NCBI RefSeq assembly: GCF_027706845.1
Contig: NZ_JAQGCZ010000009.1
Coordinates: forward strand, 124,001 to 188,000
Reading direction: 5' to 3'
Source: Mycolicibacterium sp. BiH015
GTDB taxonomy: Bacteria > Actinomycetota > Actinomycetes > Mycobacteriales > Mycobacteriaceae
DNA length: 64,000 bases
The notes below the pieces were generated by a model. It was given only the letters and a program-made list of their open reading frames with translations. It ran no database searches and was not told the DNA's origin. Numbering within the stretch: position 1 is the stretch's first letter; the number at the start of each line of letters is the position of its first letter. Made by a program: the position numbers and the translations under genes. Below, one piece after another: positions 17,374 to 24,080 of this stretch.

Positions 17374-17933
17374 CGCTGGACGTCGCCGACCGGCTCGCAG
17401 TGTCCGACCTGGTCCATCTCTACGCCTCCGCCGTCGACGACCGACGGTTCGATGATGTAGCTGAATTATTCACCGCCACAGCAGAATTACGAACCCCCGA
17501 CCCCCCACGATCCCTGGAACCGGTGCGTACGCACCACGGCCGTGCCGGGGTGCGGGCCGCGCTGGCCGCCCTGGCGGGGGTCGCGCGCACCGAACACGCG
17601 ATCGTCGGTGAGGTCTATGCGCGCGGTGACGACCGCGACTACGCCCTCGGGCGCATCACCTGTATCGCGCACCACTGGACGCTGGACGCCGGCGGCGCGG
17701 CTGCGGATCTGGTGTGGCACCTGCGGTACGACGACGAATACCTGCGCACGCCGCACGGGTGGCGATTCCACGGCCGCGCACTGACCATCAACGCGATCGA
17801 GACCGGTCCGGTCCGCCGCGTCCGAGTGCCTCCTCGAGCTGATCCAGCAGCGGGCGCTGGCCCTTCAGCAGCTTCTCCCGCGCCGCTGCCACGTCGAACC
17901 ACTCCACCCGGTCGATCTCCGGGAACTCCGTGA
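17370..17933 (+). CDS. SnoaL/NTF2-fold protein coupled to pknF
   Basis: A 187-residue protein with an NTF2-like domain at about 1-150: a helical start with DLVHLYASAVDDRRFDDVAELF, then beta strands including a histidine-containing TCIAHHW segment and HGWRFHGRAL. Such folds are small-molecule enzymes, often isomerases, cyclases or dehydratases. It starts by 4-base overlap with pknF. The last about 40 residues (from 17816) are antisense to the Nudix gene, are Pro/Arg-rich and probably carry no domain. The convergent overlap with that gene is 146 bases. The function is unknown; adjacency suggests control by, or work beside, PknF. Confidence 0.7.
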   Translation: MTLDVADRLAVSDLVHLYASAVDDRRFDDVAELFTATAELRTPDPPRSLEPVRTHHGRAGVRAALAALAGVARTEHAIVGEVYARGDDRDYALGRITCIAHHWTLDAGGAAADLVWHLRYDDEYLRTPHGWRFHGRALTINAIETGPVRRVRVPPRADPAAGAGPSAASPAPLPRRTTPPGRSPGTP

Positions 17934-18279
17934 ACTTTCCCGACCCGCGCGGCCATTCCAGAGTGAAGGTGTTGCTGAAGGTGCCCTCGAGGTCCAGGTC
18001 GCCGCGCACGGCGAACGCAGTCACGATCTTGCCGCCGGGCTGGCGCAGTGGCGACAGCTCGATCCGCGGGCCCGCGGGTGGTTGTTTACCTGTCTCCTCG
18101 ACGAACTCGCGCTGCGCGACCGCCCACGGGTCCTCGCCGTCGACATACTCACCTTTCGGAATCGACCACGCGCCTTCGTCTTTACGCGCCCAGAACGGGC
18201 CGCCGGGGTGGCCGATGAGCACGTCGAGGGTTTCGCCGGTTTCGCGGAACAGGAGCAGTCCGGCGCTGAGCTTAGGCAC
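17788..18279 (-). CDS. Nudix hydrolase
   Basis: A 163-residue Nudix-fold hydrolase cleaving a nucleoside diphosphate linked to another moiety. The Nudix box GX5EX7REUXEEXGU is complete in the segment from Gly43 (GEYVDGED...REFVEETGK). The start is a GTG at 18279, 27 bases from the divergent DUF2993-like gene. The LDVLIGHPGGPFW N-terminal strand resembles the MutT-like NTP pyrophosphohydrolases fused to DUF families in actinobacteria; the exact substrate cannot be read off. Its 3' end overlaps the SnoaL-like gene at 17788-17933. Confidence 0.85.
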   Translation of the reverse strand: MPKLSAGLLLFRETGETLDVLIGHPGGPFWARKDEGAWSIPKGEYVDGEDPWAVAQREFVEETGKQPPAGPRIELSPLRQPGGKIVTAFAVRGDLDLEGTFSNTFTLEWPRGSGKFTEFPEIDRVEWFDVAAAREKLLKGQRPLLDQLEEALGRGGPDRSRSR

Positions 18280-18306
18280 GGTCCCGACGATAATATGGAC
18301 GCCATC

Positions 18307-19074
18307 ATGACCCGTCCTCGGCGGTTCGACCAGTTACGTCCGGTCGAGCTGCTGTCCTCGCTGTGGTCGGCGACAGCGATGGTTCCCGTGAACAGTGGCG
18401 CCGCGGCCGCCTACCGCACGCTGTTCGTCACCGTACGCAGGCTTGTCCTCGGCCGCAGATTGACGGTGCGTCTCGACGACGGCGATCTGACCATGACCGT
18501 CACCGAGTTCGATTCCCGCCTCGACACCCGCGGACTCGCCGTCGGACAGCTCAACGACGTCACCGTCAGGGCTGAAAACATCCGCTGGCGCACAAGCAGT
18601 TTCGATGCCGCGGCGGTGAAGGCCCACAACGTCCACATGAAACCGGGCGCACCTCCGGTTCTCGTGGCCGCGCCGGTCGACGTCACGCTGGACCTGCCCG
18701 CCTCCACACTCGACGCCCTGTTCCGCACCGCGGCACCGCGGCTGCGCGCCGCGGTGGGCCCCGACGGCGTCGCACGTCTGCGGCTGGCCAAACGGCCCCG
18801 GCTCGGGCATGTCGAGGTCGAGGCTCGACTCGACGGCACCACGCTGTGGCTGACCGCACGCCGGCTCAGCGTCGGCACCCGAGGCTGGCGGTTGCCTGCC
18901 GGGACGCCGAGCTACCCGGTACGGCTGCCGGAAATGGCTCACGACCTTCAGCTCACCGCCGTCACGTTCGCTCCGGGGGTGGTGCAGGTGTCGGGACGGC
19001 TGCCCGAGTGGCGCACCGAACTGCTTCCGAAACTGTTGGAGGACATCGTCGGTCACCTGGGCAGGCTGTTGTGA
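18307..19074 (+). CDS. DUF2993-like (LmeA-type) protein
   Basis: A 255-residue protein with repeated beta strands (DGDLTMTVTEFDSRLDTRGL, LNDVTVRAENIRW, later PVDVTLDLPA) resembling the DUF2993/LmeA family, lipid-binding proteins of the mycobacterial envelope. Unlike LmeA, no signal peptide is obvious: residues 10-35 are only weakly hydrophobic (VELLSSLWSATAMVPV). The ATG at 18307 was chosen; an ATG at 18295 in the same frame would add four residues. It is followed by a decayed gene on the same strand. The family assignment is moderate. Confidence 0.55.
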   Translation: MTRPRRFDQLRPVELLSSLWSATAMVPVNSGAAAAYRTLFVTVRRLVLGRRLTVRLDDGDLTMTVTEFDSRLDTRGLAVGQLNDVTVRAENIRWRTSSFDAAAVKAHNVHMKPGAPPVLVAAPVDVTLDLPASTLDALFRTAAPRLRAAVGPDGVARLRLAKRPRLGHVEVEARLDGTTLWLTARRLSVGTRGWRLPAGTPSYPVRLPEMAHDLQLTAVTFAPGVVQVSGRLPEWRTELLPKLLEDIVGHLGRLL

Positions 19075-19078
19075 GCTC

Positions 19079-19405
19079 ATGGTGGAGCTGACCCGGTTCG
19101 ACGACGGCCCGTCCCGGGTGGTTGTCGACCTCGAGGGCGGCGAGCTGCTGTTCCGCAACGCGCAGCGAGGATGGCAAGCCGGCCGACACTGAATCACGAG
19201 TAACAGTCGCAGATTTCGTCGCCTGCGGTCCGGGACCGTGGCCCTGGTTCGACCGATCCGGCCCGCGGCCTCGATGCCCTGATGTCGTGGTGGTCGATTG
19301 GCGCCCGGTACGGCGCTCACCGGTGGCGCCGAGGTCACCGCGCGTCACCTCAAGTTGGCAGACACCGCGGGCGTGCAGCAGGTGACGGACGCATTGCGCC
19401 GCTAG
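19079..19405 (+). pseudogene. Frameshifted remnant of a small conserved protein gene
   Basis: The 340 bases between the DUF2993-like and SGNH genes hold no intact long gene, but protein-like pieces appear in successive frames. An ATG at 19079 opens MVELTRFDDGPSRVVVDLEG and stops at 19192. A second frame from 19167 reads EDGKPADTES...ADFVACGPGPWPWFDR. A third, near 19279, reads LMSWWSIGARYG. A fourth, back in the first frame, ends with EVTARHLKLADTAGVQQV...LRR and a TAG at 19403-19405. The order and composition suggest one gene of roughly 105 codons broken by at least three indels. The 37-residue first ORF could still be a real small protein. The parent family is not recognised. Confidence 0.4.
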
Positions 19406-19415
19406 AGTCGCCTCT

Positions 19416-20198
19416 GTGTTGGGGTATTCCCGGTACGTCGCGCTGGGCGACAGCCAGACCGAGGGCCTCTGGGACGGCGACGACGAGACCGGTCTCGCCG
19501 GATTCGCCGACCGTCTGGCAGCGATGCTCGACGATGTCCGGCCCGGATTGCTCTATGCCAACCTTGCAATCCGCGGACGCCAGATCCGCGATGTCCTCGA
19601 CGAGCAGTTGCCGCGGGCGATCGAGATGCAGGCCGACCTGATCACCGTGTGCGTCGGGATGAACGACATGACGAGGCCGGGCAGGGGCTTCGACCGTGCG
19701 CTGGCACAACTGGACGAGATGCATGTGCGGCTCGCCTCGTCGGGAGCGACGGTCGTGACGACGACGTTCCCGGACCTCGCCCGAATCCTTCCGATCGGAA
19801 GGGTGCTCGCCAATCGGCTTCTCACGATCAACGAACGCATCCGAGCCGCCGCGTCGCAGTACGGTTTTCGTCTGGTCGATCTGTTCGTGGCGCCGTCGAT
19901 GACCCAACCCGACGTGTGGGCCCTCGACCGGGTGCACGGCTCGCCGAAGGGCCACGCGCTGTTCGCCGCCGCGGCTGCCGAGGCACTGGAGCTCCCCGGC
20001 AGCAACCACGACTGGGCAGTCGCCGATCCGGCTGCTGCGCTGCCGTCGTTCCGGTCGCGCATGTACTCGCAGTTGCTGTGGACCCAGAACATGATGATGC
20101 CGTACCTGTGGATGCACATGCGGGGCAAGTCGGTGGGCACCGGCCGGTCCCCGCGGCGCCCCGAGCTCGACACCGTGCGCGCCCTCAGGGATGCCTGA
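19416..20198 (+). CDS. SGNH/GDSL-family hydrolase
   Basis: Serine esterase or lipase-like hydrolase of 260 residues. Block I is GDSQTEG with nucleophile Ser13. The GMND motif of block III is near residue 80. The DRVHGSPKGH block V near residue 173 supplies the Asp-His pair. No signal peptide is visible, as block I lies at the N-terminus, so it is probably cytoplasmic. A C-terminal tail (about 205-260) with a Met/Trp-rich stretch is unusual. The start GTG at 19416 follows directly on the degenerate gene. The substrate is unknown. Confidence 0.85.
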   Translation: MLGYSRYVALGDSQTEGLWDGDDETGLAGFADRLAAMLDDVRPGLLYANLAIRGRQIRDVLDEQLPRAIEMQADLITVCVGMNDMTRPGRGFDRALAQLDEMHVRLASSGATVVTTTFPDLARILPIGRVLANRLLTINERIRAAASQYGFRLVDLFVAPSMTQPDVWALDRVHGSPKGHALFAAAAAEALELPGSNHDWAVADPAAALPSFRSRMYSQLLWTQNMMMPYLWMHMRGKSVGTGRSPRRPELDTVRALRDA

Positions 20199-20219
20199 GC
20201 CGCGGTCGGCGCGTGAGAC

Positions 20220-20822
20220 TCAGACGCCGGTCCAGGTGTCGGCGATGGTCTCGGCGACATCGATGACCTTCGCTTCCTGTGATCCCGGGCTGTCGATCTC
20301 GCCGGCGACGTGCAGGGCGATGAAGCGTTTGATCTCGGCGTCCACGCCGCCGATGATGCGGACCACTTCGCCGCGCAGGGACTTCGACGTGACATGGATC
20401 GCGATGTCGGAGGCGCGCGGCTTCTCCACGTCGAGGATCAGCAGCAGCGGTTCGGCCGCCTTGGCGGTGGCGCGCAGCGAGATCTCGCCGAAGACCATGA
20501 ATTTCGGTTTGTCGATGCGGAGGTCGACGACCATGTCGATCTCCAGTGGGATCCGGATCGCGAAGGTGATCAGCTCGCCGACGTCGCGAGTCACCCTCGG
20601 CTGCTGGATGCGGACTTTCGCGGTCACCTTCGCGATACGGCCGGGTCCCTGCGCGATCGGGCCCATCTCGAAGGCCTCGCCGGCGATTTCGCCGATCGCT
20701 GCGCCGACCCGCTGCTCTGTCACGGCGATCTCGAAGAACCTGCGACCGAACTGCTCATAGGTCAGATAGTTGCCGGGAAACGGGTCGCCGCCGGGCGGGC
20801 TGGACGCAACAGACTCTGACAT
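20220..20822 (-). CDS. Conserved mycobacterial protein of unknown function
   Basis: A 200-residue cytoplasmic-looking protein with alternating beta-strand segments (KVTAKVRIQQPRVTRDVG, ITFAIRIPLEIDMVVDLRI, FMVFGEISLRATAKA) and a C-terminal helix. This repeated-strand pattern recalls lipid-transfer or SMP-like barrels, but I cannot name a family. No signal peptide or membrane segment. It lies on the minus strand with the NTF2-like gene at 20884 upstream (61-base gap), possibly one unit. The sequence looks like a well-conserved mycobacterial core protein. Confidence 0.65.
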   Translation of the reverse strand: MSESVASSPPGGDPFPGNYLTYEQFGRRFFEIAVTEQRVGAAIGEIAGEAFEMGPIAQGPGRIAKVTAKVRIQQPRVTRDVGELITFAIRIPLEIDMVVDLRIDKPKFMVFGEISLRATAKAAEPLLLILDVEKPRASDIAIHVTSKSLRGEVVRIIGGVDAEIKRFIALHVAGEIDSPGSQEAKVIDVAETIADTWTGV

Positions 20823-20883
20823 GGTGCTGCTACGGTCTCACGTCCGGCGCGTCCCAGGCGACACCGCGACCGAAACGTTGCCG

Positions 20884-21693
20884 TCAGTTGACCTCGGCGA
20901 AAAGGCGGATCCGGGTGATGCGCGGGCGATCCGCGCCCGCCCGGGCCCCGATTTCGGCGACGAGCACCATGCGCTGCCCGTCCCGGTCGACGCGCGCCGC
21001 GACGGAACGACCGGCGCTGATCAGCTTGCTCCAGCCGCCGCCTGCGAGGTTCTTCACCAGATCGGAGGAGGTCAACGCGTCGCTGTCGCCGAGGGTCAGC
21101 GTGGCGTCCGAGAGTGGCCGTCGCATCCCCACCTCATCCCCTCCGCAGACGTCGTCGAGGAACCGCGCGAACAGTCCTTTGACGCCACCGCCCAGCCCGC
21201 GGAAGCCGCCGAGGAATCCGAGACTGCCGCCAAGGCCCTGGTTGGCGAACATCGTCCGGCCCAGCGACAGTCCGGCGGGCACGGCACGCAGACCTGCCCG
21301 GGCGAACTGGCCGATCATCGCGGGCAGCTCCCAGTAGGCCGACAGCGAGGCGATCTTGGGCTCCCCGCTCTCGTCACGCAGGTCGTAGCGGATGAATGTC
21401 GGGACCGTCATAGTCAGCGACGTCGACATCTCGATCTCGAGTTCGACGTCGCGGATCACGACGGTGCCGACGACGATGTCGCCCTCGGGCCGGAACGAGA
21501 TGGAGCGCGGCGCGATGAAGGTGTCGTAGAACCGCCCGATCGCCGGATGCCCCCGGTGTGGCGCCGACCCGACCGGGTCCTCGACCCTGCCGTCCGCGGT
21601 GAACAGCCCGATCCAGCCGTCGCGGTCGTGCGCTCCCGCGGCGACGAGCGAGCGCCGCGCCGCGGCCAGCACGTCGGCGTGTGTGAAGGGCAT
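20884..21693 (-). CDS. NTF2/SnoaL-like (ketosteroid-isomerase-fold) domain protein
   Basis: A 269-residue protein. Residues 1-125 look like an NTF2-fold domain (LFTADGRVEDPVGSAPHRG, then RFYDTFI and beta strands with DIVVGTVVIRDVELEIEMS). After a glycine-rich linker near 150-180, a second region (about 190-265) has strands reminiscent of another NTF2-like domain. The NTF2 half resembles mycobacterial ketosteroid isomerase-like proteins of sterol metabolism. The ATG at 21693 has GAGGTGG upstream; the in-frame GTG at 21708 is less likely. No clear partner is visible; the P450 lies nearby. Confidence 0.65.
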   Translation of the reverse strand: MPFTHADVLAAARRSLVAAGAHDRDGWIGLFTADGRVEDPVGSAPHRGHPAIGRFYDTFIAPRSISFRPEGDIVVGTVVIRDVELEIEMSTSLTMTVPTFIRYDLRDESGEPKIASLSAYWELPAMIGQFARAGLRAVPAGLSLGRTMFANQGLGGSLGFLGGFRGLGGGVKGLFARFLDDVCGGDEVGMRRPLSDATLTLGDSDALTSSDLVKNLAGGGWSKLISAGRSVAARVDRDGQRMVLVAEIGARAGADRPRITRIRLFAEVN

Positions 21694-21797
21694 ATGGTTG
21701 CCTACCACCTCGCCGCCCGACAGTCGACTGAACCTGCCGTCGCAGGCACACTGGTCTCTAACCGCAGCGTTTTCGCGCCGCCGTGAGGAGGACCACC

Positions 21798-22232
21798 ATG
21801 AGCAGGAGTAACGGACCCTTCGGATTCGATCCCGAGGATTTGGACCGCGTCGTGCGCGAGGCGGGTGAAGGGCTCAGGGAGGCGCTCGACGGCCTCGGGA
21901 GGTTTGTCAGCACTCCCGGCGAACGGGCGGGTTGGTCCGCCCTGTTCGATGAGTTCTCGCGCGGCACGCGCCCGCGGCCCCGGCCCGAGACCACCGGCGA
22001 GGCCGGCGACGGCGTCTGGGCGATCTACACGATCGACGAGGGGGGCGGCGCCCACATCGAGCAGGTGTATCCGACGGAGCTGGACGCGCTGCGGGCGAAC
22101 AAGGACAACACGGACCCGTTGCGCCGCGTGCGGTTCCTGCCCTACGGCATCGCCGTCAGCGTCCTCGATGCCGGCGGGGACTCCGGCCCCGATACCGAAG
22201 GCGCCGGCACCTCAGCCGACCAGCACCCGTAG
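21798..22232 (+). CDS. Conserved hypothetical protein
   Basis: A 144-residue acidic protein of unknown function. The N-terminal half is helical (PEDLDRVVREAGEGLREALD). The C-terminal half has strands in WAIYTIDEGGGAHIEQVYPTE and a VRFLPYGIAV segment. The start is firm: GAGGAG lies six bases before the ATG. Its 3' end overlaps the convergent P450 gene by 21 bases. No domain recognised. Confidence 0.65.
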   Translation: MSRSNGPFGFDPEDLDRVVREAGEGLREALDGLGRFVSTPGERAGWSALFDEFSRGTRPRPRPETTGEAGDGVWAIYTIDEGGGAHIEQVYPTELDALRANKDNTDPLRRVRFLPYGIAVSVLDAGGDSGPDTEGAGTSADQHP

Positions 22233-23396
22233 GTGCTCCCATCCCCTGACCGTGGAGGTCGGGGCCAGCCGGGCGCTGGCGTAGTCGATGTCCCACTCGG
22301 GCCACCTGTTGAGCAGTTCGTCGAGCGCGACGCGGCCTTCGAGGCGCGCGAGGTTGGCGCCCAGGCAGTAGTGCAGGCCCTTGCCGAACGTGAGGTGGCT
22401 GACGTTGTCGCGATGGATGTCGAACGTGTCGGGATCGCGGTATCGGCGCTCGTCGCGGTTGGCCGCGCCGAAGAGCAGCAGGATCGCACTTCCGGCCGGG
22501 ACGGTGGTACCGCCGTACTCGAATTCCCTTGCGAGATAACGCGCGACGTGTGGTCCGGTGGGTTCGAAGCGGAGGGTTTCATCGACGGCGCGTCCCAGTA
22601 GGGACCGGTCTTGCACGATCTGCCGACGTTGATCGGGGTGCTCGGCGAGCACTTTGGCCAACCAACCGATCAGGCGCCCGGTGGTCTCGTTTCCCGCGCC
22701 GGCCACCACCTGGGTGTAGTGCAGGACCTCCTTGCGGGTGAGCTTGCGTTCGATGCCGTGCTCGTCGGTGAACTCGACGTTCAACAGCGCGGTCATCAGA
22801 TCGTCGGACGGGTTGGCCGACCGCCATTCGACGTAGTCGGCGTAGATGCGGCCGTCGGCGATCCTGTCGGGGTCGGCGACCTTCATCGGCGCGCCCGGCT
22901 TGGTCCGCAGGTTTGCATCGTTGGCATCGCGCACCGAGATCTGCTCCGACTCCGGGATGCCGAGGAGCATGCCGATGACCCGCATCGGCATCATCGCGGC
23001 GAGCTCGGCGATGACGTCGAAGCCGTCCGAGCCCACCAGTGGGTCGAGACAGTTCACGCAGTACTGCCGGATCCGGTCCTCGATCTCGGCCATGCGGCGC
23101 GGCGTGAACACCCGCGCCATCAAGCCGCGCAGCATGGTGTGTTCGGGCGGGTCCTCGAACATCATCACACCTTCTGGCATGGCGAAGTCGGACTTGACCA
23201 GCTCGAGGATGTCGCTGCGTCTGTTCGAGAAGGTCGCCCAGTCCAGCAACGCCTTCTCGACGTCGGCATGCCGCGACAGCGCCCAGAAGTCGTAACGTTC
23301 GTTGTGATAGAGAGGTGCCTCGTCACGTAGGCGCGCGTAGGTCGGGTAGGGGTCGGCGGTGATGTCCGGGTCGTAAGGGTCGTAGTACACCGCCAT
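22212..23396 (-). CDS. Cytochrome P450
   Basis: Heme monooxygenase of 394 residues. Hallmarks are the I-helix AGNETT at 234-239, the ExxR pair Glu273/Arg276, and the heme loop FGKGLHYCLG with axial Cys344. The ATG at 23396 (MAVYYDPYDP) has GAGGAG ten bases upstream, so the longer in-frame start at 23531 was rejected. It is divergent from mmpS, with a 255-base shared region. Mycobacterial relatives act on sterols, terpenes or fatty acids, but the substrate cannot be read. No ferredoxin gene is adjacent. Confidence 0.9.
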   Translation of the reverse strand: MAVYYDPYDPDITADPYPTYARLRDEAPLYHNERYDFWALSRHADVEKALLDWATFSNRRSDILELVKSDFAMPEGVMMFEDPPEHTMLRGLMARVFTPRRMAEIEDRIRQYCVNCLDPLVGSDGFDVIAELAAMMPMRVIGMLLGIPESEQISVRDANDANLRTKPGAPMKVADPDRIADGRIYADYVEWRSANPSDDLMTALLNVEFTDEHGIERKLTRKEVLHYTQVVAGAGNETTGRLIGWLAKVLAEHPDQRRQIVQDRSLLGRAVDETLRFEPTGPHVARYLAREFEYGGTTVPAGSAILLLFGAANRDERRYRDPDTFDIHRDNVSHLTFGKGLHYCLGANLARLEGRVALDELLNRWPEWDIDYASARLAPTSTVRGWEHLRVLVG

Positions 23397-23651
23397 CTGT
23401 GCACGCTCCTCGTCGGCTGTGCGACCGCTCAGCATTGGGCTGCCGCTATGTCTAGCAGCGCGGAGACAATCACCGCAAGCGTCAAATTGTGACCTGGGTC
23501 GCCCCCGCGGGAAATGGGTTAGCAGGGACACAATCGCTTGAGCTAATCTGTGGCTGGATGAGAACTTAAACGCGCTAAGTTACGATCAGCCGAACAATAG
23601 TCACGAATTTTCCAGGGGACACATGCGCGCCACTCCGCGGGGTCAGCACCC

Positions 23652-24080
23652 GTGCTAGCAATCGGCAAGAAGGTGTGGCTTCCGCTGCTCATCATCGTCG
23701 TCGTCGTCATCGCCGGTCTGACGGTGGCCCGCATCCGTACCTTCTTCGGTTCCGAGGGCATCATCGAGACTCCGCGCAACTTCGCCGACCTTCCGGAACC
23801 ATTCGACCCCAAAGTCGTTCGGTACGAGATCACCGGCACCGGCACCTACGCCGATGTCAACTACCTCGACCTCGACGCCAAGCCCCAGCGCGTCGACGGA
23901 GCGGCACTTCCCTGGTCCCTGACGCTGGAGACAACCGAGCCGTCGGCGGCACCCAACATCGTCGCCCAGGGTGACGGCAGCACCATCACCTGCCGGATCT
24001 TCGTCGACGACGAGTTGAAGGACGAGAGGACGACCGACGGCTTGAATGCCCAGACCTTCTGCTTCGTGAAATCCGCATGA
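23652..24080 (+). CDS. MmpS-family transport accessory protein
   Basis: A 142-residue accessory subunit of an MmpL transporter. One N-terminal transmembrane helix (about residues 8-27, WLPLLIIVVVVIAGLTVA) is followed by a periplasmic beta-sandwich with VVRYEITGTGTYADVNYLD and two cysteines (ITCRIF, TFCFV). It begins at a GTG and its stop overlaps the mmpL start by 4 bases (ATGA). The specific mmpS number cannot be assigned. Confidence 0.88.
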   Translation: MLAIGKKVWLPLLIIVVVVIAGLTVARIRTFFGSEGIIETPRNFADLPEPFDPKVVRYEITGTGTYADVNYLDLDAKPQRVDGAALPWSLTLETTEPSAAPNIVAQGDGSTITCRIFVDDELKDERTTDGLNAQTFCFVKSA

